From contig NC_079242.1 in the NCBI RefSeq assembly GCF_028009165.1, positions 5,208,001 to 5,272,000 of the forward strand: a stretch of 64,000 nt of DNA, given 5' to 3'. This stretch comes from Akanthomyces muscarius (lineage: Eukaryota > Ascomycota > Sordariomycetes > Hypocreales > Cordycipitaceae). A program made the translations under genes and the position numbers. Within the stretch, counting starts at the first letter, position 1. Each line of letters starts with the position of its first letter. A model generated the notes under the pieces. It was not told where the DNA came from and did not search any database. It saw only the letters and a list, made by a program, of their open reading frames with translations. Of this stretch, positions 10,360 through 21,500 are shown piece after piece.

Positions 10360-11137
10360 GGGCGATATAGTATGTCTCCTCAACGTGATATGAGGTCAGT
10401 CAAGTGATGGGAAGGAACATCGTGCCGACGGAGGACCCAAACTCCGCTTTGCGTGGATTGACGATCGAACTTTTGTGAAGCCGCTGCCGCGATACCTTAC
10501 GTCTTACGCATTTTGGCACAGCTACCTTGGCAGAGGCGTAGACGAGGCGGCTGACACTCGAAGTCAACGCATCCGCAGGGCAGCGCTCGGCTACCTGAGG
10601 ACGTATTACTACCTCGTCAAGACTGAGCTTGACTTCCATATCGCGCAAGACCTAAGCTTGCGGTTGCTGACCAAAGACACCACCTGGGAGCAATTCTGCT
10701 ATTTCATCACCCCTCTGGTCGATGTCACTGATCGGGACGTATCCGGGCGATACGCGTACGGCGAAATTAGGCTTAGAAGGCTCAACTTCTACGCACCGCT
10801 GTTGCTAGGGAAGGCGAATTTCCAGCTTGTGGAATACCAGTCCGCGTCATATTTTGCCCGTTTTTACGGACCCATACTGTTTCTGATTGGCGTGATGTCT
10901 ATCGCTCTCAACGGGTTTCAAATTATTATTGGCGTCGAACAAGCCAAGCCCACCCAGTATAGTGACATTGCATTTGGTGTCGCGATGTGGTGCAGCGTGC
11001 TCGTGATTGTCTTTTTCTGTATTTTATTTGGCTGGCTTATTCTTCTCTATTTTTATAAGGTAGTCAAAGAGTGGAAATATGCGTTTCGGGACCGTGCGCG
11101 GCTCCTAGAGCAGGCCGTCCCAAACCCGGCAAAATGA
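10360..11137 (+). pseudogene. DUF6601-like membrane protein, frame-shifted
   Basis: Open from about 10444 to 11137 (…FAWIDDRTFVKPLPRYL…) with no ATG near its start. It includes a kinase-unrelated globular half, then two hydrophobic segments (FYGPILFLIGVMSIALNGFQ and VAMWCSVLVIVFFCILFGWL) before a basic tail. Layout and motifs (TE.., R.FVKPLPRYL, RLRRLNFYAPLL) resemble fungal DUF6601 proteins. The N-terminal part is present but in two other frames: HCGRYSMSPQRDMRSVK (frame of 10372), then MGRNIVPTEDP (frame of 10407), then KLRFAW (frame of 10475). Each step is consistent with loss of one base. No function is known for the family. The family call rests on recall of the pattern, so confidence is moderate; the frame breaks are seen directly. 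Confidence 0.55.
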
Positions 11138-11377
11138 GGTCACTCGTGATATTACCCTTGCTGGCAAGTCTTCGCCAATGCTGAGACGTTTTGGGAGCAT
11201 GGGCACCTTGAGCGCAAAATGGAAGCCACCTCTGTGGCAAATAACAGTACCTCCGCGGTCATGGGTCGGAGGAGTGACAGCAAGGGACGCCACGTCCGCC
11301 CCCAGCCTCGACTCGTCCGACAACCATGACCGTGCAATATACATATTATCAATGCAGGCGCACTGGTTCGCTGTGAG

Positions 11378-13126
11378 CTAGAGCGTGGCATCGAGACCAA
11401 ACATTGTGAGATACGGTTCGACGAGAAACTGGTCCCAGTCCATATCCCAGGTCATCTCCCCAGACGAACCCGCTGGGGGCTCTGGCTGCGGCGGCGAGTC
11501 CTGATAGCTTGCCTCAACGGCTTCCAGCATCTCCAGCTCTCGGCGCTTCTTTGCCGTGCTGAGACTAAGCAGGCGGCGCGCCATGGACAGCGCCTCGCGC
11601 GTCAGCCCCGTATCGGCGGCGCGAACGAGATTTCCAAGGCTCTCAAAGGCCTTTGAGATGTGCGCATTCGCGGCCGGCGTATCCATTGCTAGGAGGACAC
11701 AGGTGTACTGGAAAACGCTGCCGATGACGTTCCAAAACATCCGTCCTTGACTGGCGAGCTGCTCGGCGGCGACGATGGCCGCATTGCCGCTGTTTATCAC
11801 CATGTGAATAATTTTGTCGGGTATGCCCATTTTGAGCTGATACATGCGCCGATAGAAGCAAAATGTCAGATCGGCCTTGGTCACCACCATGAATGGATGC
11901 TCAAAGTGAAGCTTATCCAGCGCCCGGAGACGCTCGCACAGCTCCTCCGTCGGTGTGAGAGCCTCGCGCTCTAGCCGAAAGGGCGAATTGGGCCCCGGAA
12001 GGATTTGTCCTAGCGTCACAAACTGATCCGCGACAGAGCCGGCTTTCCGGGAGATTTCTCCGCATGTCACGGCGTTGAACGAAACCGAAGATCGGTCGTA
12101 CTCGTACGACATGATTTTGTGACCCGCGTACGCGATCCAGAAGACGCGGCGCAGCTGGTCCTCGCTGTGGCCCATGGCACGCGCCCCGGGCATCGCCGCC
12201 GTCTTGACGATGATTTCTTCGCGGTGCAGGCCGACGGCCTCGCAGAGGTGCAGGACGGTGCACGAGGCGATCCACGCATTGTTAGGGCGCGTGGTGGCGC
12301 GCAGATAGAAGACGCGCAGACCCGACGCGACGATGTGGTCGACTGTCAGCGCGCGCATCGCGACGGGGTCGTCGAGGATAGCCTTGGCGTACCGCACCAG
12401 CTCCGTCTCCTGCGGGTGTCTGCTCGCGGAGAGAAACGAGCCCAGGGCGGCGACACCAGCCGCCACGGCGCCAAACGCAACGATGTTCGGACCAGCGTCG
12501 TGGAAGTAGTCCCGACAGCGCGTACTGTAGACATTCTGGTCCATGAGGTCGGCAATGGGCGCCATGGCGGAGAAAAAGACGGAAGAGAAGCGCGTTAGGT
12601 CATCGGCGGAAATGAGCCGCGACAGCGAGCCGTGCGTGTGCGAGGTCTCCTCGGGCCGGATCCCAAAGTTGTACGCAAAGGAGCGCATCCGCGGCGGCGG
12701 GCTGCTGGAGCCCAGCGCGACGCCGAGGACGTGTGGAAAGGCCATGGCGGCCGAGGCGCCGGCGTACCGTGACTTGTACTCGTCAAAGATGCCGTCGGGG
12801 GTGCTGCCGCGGCCGCGGCGGCTTCGCGGCGTCGTCGTCTCATCGGTCTCCCTTCCGTCGCGCGCCGTCCGGGGGCTCTTGGGCGGATCTGCTGCTGCTG
12901 CTCTCCTGGCCGCCGTGGGCTGAGGGCTGGCGCGGCGAGCCGACGAATGCTGCTGACGATGCTGGCCGTTGGCTTCTCCGGCTGGCAGGCTGTCGCCGTA
13001 GAAGCAGTCGTACTCGTAGGCGGTGCACATGCCGCAGGGCAGCCTGTTGTCGCACTTGCGCTTCCGTTGGTGGCATGGTGTGCAGGCCTTGCGCACGCGT
13101 CGCCGCTTGGAGACGGGCGCCGACAT
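11378..13126 (-). CDS. Zn(II)2Cys6 transcription factor
   Basis: Single exon, 582 residues from the ATG at 13126. A binuclear zinc cluster lies at residues 15-41 (C15, C18, C25, C31, C34, C41; spacing CX2CX6CX5CX2CX6C) after a basic run KRRRVRK. A serine/threonine-rich linker follows, then a region around residues 180-420 (FHDAGPNIVAFGAVAAGVAA, ASCTVLHLCEAVGLHREEI) that resembles the fungal-specific middle homology domain. The acidic, tryptophan-rich C-terminus (MTWDMDWDQFL) could be an activation segment. The frame stays open upstream of the ATG, but that stretch looks like leader. It should be nuclear; targets are unknown. Its neighbours are the decayed DUF6601-like gene and a GT90 gene, with no obvious pathway. 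Confidence 0.9.
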   Translation of the reverse strand: MSAPVSKRRRVRKACTPCHQRKRKCDNRLPCGMCTAYEYDCFYGDSLPAGEANGQHRQQHSSARRASPQPTAARRAAAADPPKSPRTARDGRETDETTTPRSRRGRGSTPDGIFDEYKSRYAGASAAMAFPHVLGVALGSSSPPPRMRSFAYNFGIRPEETSHTHGSLSRLISADDLTRFSSVFFSAMAPIADLMDQNVYSTRCRDYFHDAGPNIVAFGAVAAGVAALGSFLSASRHPQETELVRYAKAILDDPVAMRALTVDHIVASGLRVFYLRATTRPNNAWIASCTVLHLCEAVGLHREEIIVKTAAMPGARAMGHSEDQLRRVFWIAYAGHKIMSYEYDRSSVSFNAVTCGEISRKAGSVADQFVTLGQILPGPNSPFRLEREALTPTEELCERLRALDKLHFEHPFMVVTKADLTFCFYRRMYQLKMGIPDKIIHMVINSGNAAIVAAEQLASQGRMFWNVIGSVFQYTCVLLAMDTPAANAHISKAFESLGNLVRAADTGLTREALSMARRLLSLSTAKKRRELEMLEAVEASYQDSPPQPEPPAGSSGEMTWDMDWDQFLVEPYLTMFGLDATL

Positions 13127-13806
13127 GCTGAGCAGGCAAGGGGGTAAATAAGAGGAGAGACGCTTGCTGTAATTTGCGGTTATGGAAGGAAGGATAAGAA
13201 GAAGAAAAAGAGAGCAAAGAATGGAGATCGAAGCAAGACGTTGATGGAAGTTCAATGTACAAATAGATAAACTCGGCACCTTTTTTGCCACTCACTTGGC
13301 GGCAATGGTAGGGGAAACGAGGCTGTCGAGGTGAGGCTGTTTTATTAGTGTCGAGATGTGGTCAGCCTTCCGGCCCCACCATGCCACGATGGTAGGTCTG
13401 TGTGTGTTGGTCCAGTTTTTGGGTAATACAGCAATTACAGTTCTAGCGCGACGTATTTACCTTGTTTTGAGACGGCAAGGTAGAATGTATGGAAATGTAT
13501 CTTTCCAAGCCGAGGGCATGGCGGGGTGGAACCTAATGACGGCTGGCAACATTTGCGACCGCCGTGCAAGCGTTTGGAGGCGTCAAGCTTGCTGGTGTTA
13601 AAAGGGCGCTTCCTCCGCTCAGTGTTTTTTGTAATGACCAAAACAAATAAACCACTCCGTACATTGTGCTCTATGTTCGTTCTCATGCTGCATATTTTTC
13701 CCCATTTGCTCTAGCAATCGGCAACACGACACAGGCTACCTAGTGTTTGGCTCTGTTTTCACACGCTCTTATATAAACTACCAAGAAATGAGATGACCGC
13801 TCCAAT
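13127..13806. other. intergenic, no gene seen
   Basis: Upstream DNA of the Zn2Cys6 gene and downstream DNA of the GT90 gene. Only short overlapping frames are present. Confidence 0.55.
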
Positions 13807-15652
13807 TCAACTTGGCCACTTTTCTTTGCGTAAATCGTCCACAAATGCAAGGCGCTGGCGATTATCGTCCACCACGCGCGCATATTCCAGCAACAACCTC
13901 CAGACATAGAGCTTCATATCCTCGTCCCGATACACCGCATTCGCCCAGTTACTGCTCTCCGTCGCAATGACCTCGGCCTGCGCGTCGCGGCCGTCGAGGA
14001 AATATTCCATGACGGCGTAGATGTCCTTGTACGACGCGTCAAACGGCACAAAGTGCACCCAGGGCACCATGCGGTCGTCGTGCCACTCGGCGTAAATGGT
14101 GGCCTTGAGCGGCACGCTCGTCGACTTGAGAAACGCCCGCCAGCGGCCGCTAAACGAGTGGCCGTCGACGTCGGGCAGGTACTTGTAGCGGTACTGCTGC
14201 TGCAAGGGCTTGGACGCGGCGATGCCCATGTGCGGCCGTGTACGAGCACGTCCCCTTGCGCTCCTTGGGCGGCTCGGGGAAGCACTCAAGGTGCACAAAC
14301 GAGACGTCGGAAAAGTTGGAGAGCCACGCGCCGATCTGGCCGCCCATGGCGCGTGGGAGGCTGTAGTTGGCGGCCGAGAGCAGGTTCAAGGTCGGCGCGC
14401 TGGCCGCGTCGCCGGCCTCGACGCGCGCGACGGCGGTGCCATTCATCATCTGCACCCAGCGGTGGCGGTGAAAGTGCCACCAGTTGTCGGCCTTGTTTCG
14501 GCCGCCCAAAGCTGTCCCGCGCCAGAGGAGGGCGTTCCTCTTGGTGGACCACTTTCCGCCACTGCCCCGGCCGCCGCTATAAAAGGCGCGTCGGGAGAGG
14601 TACATGGCGGCGGGGATGAGGAGCTCGTTGTTGGTGGGGAGCTTGGAGCCGGCAAAGAGCGGGAAGAGCGTCGTGGTGGTTGACATGCTCACGCTCTCGA
14701 CAAAGGTGCCTTGGAGTCCGCGCAAGTGCGGCTGCAGGCATGGATCGCGGGCCTGGGTAAAGTTTTGTACGAAGCCGCGGTAGGCGTGCGGCATCTGCTC
14801 GCTCGGGTACTCGACAGGTACGTTGAAGGATTCGAGGGCGCTGATGTTTCGACTGGGGCTGTCTGTAGGGCAGGTCTCACGAAAGTAATTCCAATAGAGG
14901 TTTGCGTCGTCTGATATCCAGCCAGGGTCGAATGTTTCCGGTTTCTGATTGTCAATGTCTTGCCGGCTGCTGTACTTGGTCATCGCCAGTTCCGGCGCAA
15001 GGAGCTCTCGACGCTCCTGCTCAATCTTGACGTATTTGTCAATCATTTCTCTAGGTGTCAAGATGCGTGATTCGTCCATGACGTTGATAGCCATGTCTAG
15101 GTCGGGCAAGTTGGGCATCATTTGTTTGACCAGGGCCGTCCAGTGTTGGATCCATGGCTGTCGGTCTGGGTCGTCGGTGACCATGACGACTTTCTTATTC
15201 CGAATCTTGATGACCTGAGGCTGCAAGGCGGCCTGCATGCGCATTTCCCGAGGCTCCAATGCCCATAGCGGATTAATGTCGTGGTGGATTCTGTCGAAAA
15301 AGCTTTCCACAACGATGGCGTCGTCTTTCATGGCCTGTTTGAACCAAGCGTCGAATCCCGGGGGAGGGTGTCGGCCACGCCGCTGTCGGTATTTTTCCGC
15401 GGCATCTTTGAGTGTAAATGATCGTTCTCTGAGCAAGCTCTCAAAATGCGCCGTCGCATTCGATATCAGCTGCGTGATGGGATGCGCGTCGGGCGTTATC
15501 TGGGTGGGGAGCTTGGTCGGGCCGGGATACAGCAAACGGACAAATACCCATGAATGAATGTAGAGCGCCGTGAGAATCAGCACAACAGCTACCGGAATGA
15601 TTCGTCTACGGCCAGGTACAGACACTGGCGCAATGCTGAGCAAGGTGCGCAT
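13807..15652 (-). CDS. GT90 family glycosyltransferase (CAP10-like), one frameshift
   Basis: Type II membrane protein of the secretory pathway: short N-terminus, one signal-anchor helix (about residues 17-37, RIIPVAVVLILTALYIHSWV), then a lumenal domain. Fungal and cryptococcal CAP10/CAP59-type GT90 proteins transfer xylose or other sugars. Conserved blocks include ALLWRGTALGG, GAWLSNFSDVSFVHLECFP, QYRYKYLPDVDGHSFSGRW and STSVPLKATIYAEWHDDRMV. These lie in two frames. The first 500 codons end out of frame, and the conserved C-terminal block continues in another frame from about 14230 to 13807. Skipping one base in the run at 14232-14238 reads CSYTPHMGIAAS and joins them to about 614 residues. 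A phase-compatible intron that keeps the conserved block was not found. This is either a real frameshift or a consensus error. Confidence 0.82.
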
Positions 15653-16719
15653 ACTTTGGTGTGGTTTGCCGCAGCCATCGGCGTTGGCACTTGGTGATTC
15701 GCAAGGGGGTGAAAGCTGCAGCTAAATTTCGGCCACACAAAGTATAAAACCGTAACATAAGCGCCAAAAAAAATGGTGCGATTGATTTTGCTCGTGATTA
15801 ATTGCCTATTTTATCATGCGGGCGCATCATTGGGCGGGCCTGGCATCTGGAGCACCTGGTTTGCCGTTGGCCCGTTTGCTTGTTGGATGGGTGCTTAGTC
15901 TGCGTCCTGAAAAGCTGGTTCCGACCATGTGGACGCTGTCCCAAATGCAACCAACATCACAGCAGTTCCAGTTGAAAGTTGTATAATTCTTTGCCCTGCT
16001 GCATGGCATGTTTGGGCTAGGAGGTGACGGTACTACGCTCAGAATCGTAGAGTTTCCCAAGGCATACGCTAGCTCGCACGCCTAAACTTCATGTCCATCT
16101 TCAAGGCAACGGCAAAGCTAGGACTGATTCAGATTCAGGAACAGGAAGGGCATATCCGTGTTTCCAGCGTGGGCCACCTAGAAAACGGTGAGCTACAGCA
16201 ACCGATCTGGACAAGCAGCCGAGCCTTACAGGGCAGGCTCCGCAGCCGTTAAATGACGCTTTTAGCCTCAAGCCGTCGGCTGACCAGAAACAATTCACCA
16301 CATATTTTCCTTTTTTATTCCCTTTTTGACGAAATCCTGATCATGTTTTCCTCGTCGTCAAAATACTGGTGGTCAGTCAGTCGTCTCTACTCTTTGTGTA
16401 GAAATTCAAGTAGTTTCCTTTTCTGACACTGGCTAATATTTTATACTCTACCGATATACTAAATGATTTTAATAAAGAGTTTATATCCAACCAAATTTAG
16501 TTTATAAAGTATTGTTTTTGATATATTTCAACTCAATAATATGGGCCACACACCACTTCGGTCGCTAACACTCGCTGACTTAGTGGCGGATTCGTCTCCG
16601 CGAACACCCCGCCACGCACCCACAACTAAAACCCCGGCCGGTCGCCCATCCCCATCCATTCGCGCGCTTGCAACCGCTTTTTTCTTTTCTTTTTTCTCAT
16701 ATAGTCATCCCTATCTGCC
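15653..16719. other. intergenic, divergent promoter region
   Basis: Separates the GT90 gene (leftward) from the second Zn2Cys6 gene (rightward). The 16300-16530 part is AT-rich. No gene is seen. Confidence 0.55.
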
Positions 16720-18495
16720 ATGCCAGGATCGCCTCCACGAAAATCAGCGTCTACGCGCTCGGCAAGGCAGCCGAGAAGCACTACATCTGCACGACAGAGG
16801 AAATGGCATCCCCGTGTCTTCACCGGCTGCCTCAACTGCCGCAAGAGGCACGTCAAGTGCGACGAGCAGACGCCGTCGTGTGCAAACTGTACGCGGCTTA
16901 ACATGACTTGTACATTTAGCCTCACTTTTGTTCCATTGTCCATCGATCAGAACTCGTCGGCTAGATCGGCAGCCGCCTCGTCAACGATGGCTAGTCAAGG
17001 GACTAGCAATTCTGACCTGGTTGCGGCTTCATCGGACGACAAGGGTGGATATTTTGAGTGGAATTTATCATCGCCTGACCCGCTGCCGTATTTGTCTATT
17101 GGGCAAGTCGCTCCGGTGAGAGACAGCATGGAAGGACCCTCACTCCAGTTCTGCCTACCAGCCCAAGTACAGTGCAGTCAGAATGCCATGTACTATCAGC
17201 ATTACCTCTTCACCGTATCCACACTCCTCATCATTTTTGACACGCCCTGCAACTCAAATCCCTATCGAGAGCTACTCAGCCTCGTGGGCAATGAGCATTC
17301 CGCCCTCCTCCAAAGCACCATGGAAGCACTCGGAGCCATGCATTTGGCCAGCCTTCCACAGACACAGAATCGCTCCAAGCACCGCACCGCGGCCATCAAC
17401 ATGTACGCCGGCGTTGTCACGCAGCTTCGGCAAGCTCTCATTCTATCCAAAGGACAGGCCGATAGCCTCGAGCTACTGTCCATATGCCTGCTGCTTTGCA
17501 TGTTCGAAAAAAAGTCCGCTACCGATGCGTCCTGGAAGGTCCACCTACGGGGAGCGAGTCAGATTGTCCAGGCCATGTATTCTCCTGGTCTGACTTTGGC
17601 CAATAGAGATGCAAAGAGCTCACTCACCCTCGGCAATGATAAACTGCCTATACGCCGATTTCTCGTTTCGCTGCTGTCATACCTTGACGTCGCGGCTTCT
17701 TGCGCCACTGGCGAGGCACCATTCATCGCGGGCGACTACTGGGAAACATTGGGTGGCGGATGGCAGTACAATCTGGGCGTGCCAGATTTTGCAGCGACTC
17801 ACTGTACATCGAATCGGGAATTGGCCCAGGTACGCAGCGCGTGGTCTAGGCTCATGTCCATACAGGCCGAAATCAGCAGCTTTGCCAAGTTGCAGCGCTC
17901 CGGCCTTGACCAAAAACAAAAAGACGCAATACATGGCGACCTCGTCTACAGGCTGAAAAACTGGCACGACAGTGCTCCCAATGTATTTTTGCAATTAGAG
18001 GGCCTAGACGGGATTCCCGACGGCGCGACGGACAGCGAGGTCGATATCCTGACGGTTACCGCATGTGTCGAAAGCTATGCACTGGCATGCACTGTCTATC
18101 TCGACAGAGTCGCTACGAGAAGGATCCAAGTTACAGACTGTCATGGCGAAATAAAATCTGCTGTCGATAGGGTATTGACGCTGACGCTGAACTTTTCTCG
18201 CGGCATCAACCAACTAGCCGTTGTGTGGCCGTTGCTTACGGCCGGCATAGCCACAATTGACCAACAGCAGCAGAACCTATGTCGCCAGAAGATAAGTGAC
18301 ATGAAAAGTTTCGGGTTCAAAGTATGACCGCATTACTCAAATTCATTGGACGCGCTGAATTCTCACTGACTCTTTGCACAGCATGTGGCCCGGGCACTGG
18401 AAACGCTAGAATATTGCTGGCAACATATGGCGCAAGACGACAATATCGACTACGAAAGATTTGAAGCCATGCTGTCTTCGAATCTAGTCCCATAA
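16720..18495 (+). CDS. Zn(II)2Cys6 transcription factor of the carboxylase cluster
   Basis: Exons 16720-18321 and 18382-18495 give 571 residues; the intron begins GTATGA and ends CACAG in phase 0 (…GFK/HVARALETLEYCW…). The zinc cluster is at residues 37-64 (C37, C40, C47, C54, C57, C64; CX2CX6CX6CX2CX6C), preceded by an arginine-rich N-terminus. The long C-terminal part (ESYALACTVYLDRVA, GINQLAVVWPLLTAGIA) resembles the fungal_trans_2 type found in many pathway-specific regulators. It stops 54 bp before the carboxylase stop codon on the other strand. That proximity and the compact neighbourhood suggest it controls the cluster, but this is inference. A nuclear location is expected. Confidence 0.9.
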
Positions 18496-18549
18496 CTTGG
18501 AAATATTTCGAATCATGATAATTCGCCCTGAGCACCAAATTCCCCAATC

Positions 18550-21500
18550 CTATTCGGGCTCTTCTTCGTCTGGCCGTGACAGCACGATGACCACATCGCC
18601 GGGTTTCACAATATCGCCGGGCGCAACGACGACGCTCGCTACAACTAAACCAACCTGGTCCGGCGACGCTGCGATGTTGATTTCCATCTTCATTGCCTCT
18701 AGTATGACTAGGATGTCGCCTTCCTTGATTCTGTCACCCTTTTGTACTTTTATCTTGTATATGCTGGCATGCATCTGGGCCTCGATCTTGAGTTCATCTT
18801 CTATGCAGGGGTCAGTATAATATCCGTTCTACGCAGCGGTTCTTGACGCACCGATGTCCTCTAAAGATGGCACACTGTCTCGTTCAACCTTTTGCTCTTT
18901 CTGCCACTGAGCAAAGATGCGCCTCTCCCTGAAAGCAATGGATTAGCAGGCGAATAAAGCAGAACTTATGGGGGCTTGCGAACTTCTCCGTCTCAATTGC
19001 GGTAGCTTCTTCCTGGCGTGTTTGAAACTCGGCCGTCTCGTCGGCGACATCATCGCAGAATTTTGTATACTCGTCCACGTCAAATTCGGTTTGTGTGATG
19101 TCGAACTGGTATTTGCCAGCCTGGAAGCGGCTGTAGATACGCTCAAACTCGTCCTCATCCACTACATAGAAACTCAGCTGGTCAAAGTTTTCAAATAGCC
19201 ATGGTCTGTCACCGAAGCTTTTGTTGACGCAGAATTTGTCCCAGCCGGGAAGCGTGCGGCCAAAGTTGACATATCCTCCGGGCGCATCCTAGGTGTTTTG
19301 CTTGTTAGCCCTGGTCTGCTGGTTTTTTTTGTCTTGCTTGCTGAATGCTCAAGAGCGAAAGCGAAGGAAGCAATTGCAATTTTTTCAAAACTTACAGTGG
19401 GATCGCAACAAAAGAAGCAGCCGCCGATACCAAGACCTCCAGCAGGCGAAAAGGTTCTCGATGGGTTGAACTTGGGGACCATCAGTCGACAGCGCGGATC
19501 CACCGGAAACCCAATAGGCGTGCCGCTCCAGAATCCCACGCCGACGACCAGGATCTTGGTGCTAAGCACCTTGTCTAGAACTTCCTGCTTTGACTTGAGC
19601 CCGTTTGAACGAGCAATGAACTCGACAGGATCGGGAAGGTACGAGGCAGTTGGCCTCTGCGTGCTCATGTATCGCTCGATAGAAGCTCTGTTGACTTTGT
19701 CATCAAATACCATGGGCAGTCTTATGTGCCGGCTGGACAGTCTGTTCGACAGTGATGGTGATTCGTCGTGGGCTTTCAGTGTGCGATGTACTTCATCTAC
19801 TAGCTGTGCTTGAGAAATTTTGAATCCGTCAAACTGAACCAAGAGACCTGCGATGATGTTAGTCATATCGTATTTGGGCCACTTTCACCAAACTCACTGC
19901 ATCCAATTGGTGTCACCAATTGTACGCCGTCGATGGCGGCGTTATCAATTGCCTCTGTCACAGCCTGCACTTTGCAGCGGACTTCAAGCTGCAAAGACTG
20001 GAGGAACTCAACTAGGATGTACGAATCACCAGCTTGACGGATTGTTACATCATTGTGGGTACCGATGATTGCTGCCGATCTGTTCCCAGGTTCCGTACTC
20101 TCTGGTTGAAGCTGAAGGCTCAACGGAGCTACCGAGACCGCATCTCCAGCTGCAAGACATGCTACTTGCTTGATGAAGCTTTCCTGTCTTTGGCGCAATT
20201 CCATGGCAGATTTGAGCGGGATTGGGGCAAAGTGAAATTTATCGCCCGGTTTCAGCTGGCCAATCTTGTACAATTCAGCACGCGGAATAACATGTGACGT
20301 GATGAAGCCGCCTAGCGAGGGAGCATCAGCAGGAAAAATCACTGCCGAGTCACCTGTCCAGTTGAGAGCGCCCAGCGAATAAGGGTAGTCCAAGTAGTTG
20401 CTTGGATGAGAGCCGCCCTGACCGCCGGTTTGTCTCGCCCATTGCGGCCCTGGTCCATCCAGACGAACGCCAGTGCGAGAGGCTTGGTGTGAAACTGACC
20501 ACTCAGATGAGTATATTGCTTCAACATCAGAAGTTGTCATAATATCTGGAGAGTCATGCGGGCCAGAAAGACAATAGACTGTTGTGAGATCCAGCACCGG
20601 GACAAGTGAAGACGGTAGCTCAAACGGCACGAATTTGGCAGGCTCGCTCAAGTCCAATAAGTCCCCTGCGACCAGCTGTCGGCCTTGGTGCCCTCCAACC
20701 TCAATAATCGGGCTTGTTGACTTGGAACCGAGATATAGAGGGATACCAGGCAAGCCACCATGAATTGCAAGATAGGCGCGGCAGCCTTGCGAGAGACGGC
20801 CAATGGTCACGACAGAGCCGGCGGGTACCTGGATACGCGAGTACATTCGCACAGGATCATTGTCCAGGTGAGCCTCGACAACACCGCCCGCCAATGCAAT
20901 TATCGCTCTCTCATGGAAGATGAGAGTAGGTCCCGTAAAGGTGATTTCAAGGAGTTCGCTGCCAGGGTCGTTGCCCGCGACACAGTTGGCTAGTCGGGCG
21001 TGCAAGGCATCCGCAGGACCTGCCTCGGGGATGCCAAATCCGACGCCGACTCTACCTGGAAAATCCTGAATCGTGGTCGATGAGCCAGGAGACACAACTT
21101 CCATGGCTCGAGGCGTGTACTTGAAGCTATCGAGGACGTTGGTCGTAGTCTTGCCTTGGCTGAACCACTCAGTTTCGAAAATGCGGCGCACATAGTCTGT
21201 ATTCGTCACCACTCCTAGCAACTTTGTGTCGTGCAGGGCTTGAAGTATTTTAGTAATGGAAGAAGGTCGGTCTTCAGAGTGAACCATGACTTTGGCAAGC
21301 AGCGGGTCAAATGCGAGAGACACATTGGTGCCGGTCTGCACCCAGGTGTCAACGCGGGTGCCAGGACCGCTCCCAAATTCCACCAGCTGCAGCTGTCCTG
21401 GGCTGGGAAGATGGTTCTTGAAAGGGTTTTCGGCGTAGATGCGAGCCTCAATCGCTGCGCCCGACGGCTCCAGCAGCTTGAGAGCACCGACGTCGAGTGG

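Noticed and set aside
14222..14265. 44-nt GTACAC…TTGCAG intron as explanation of the GT90 frame change
   Set aside because: The phase does not match the downstream frame, and it would remove residues that are conserved in the family.
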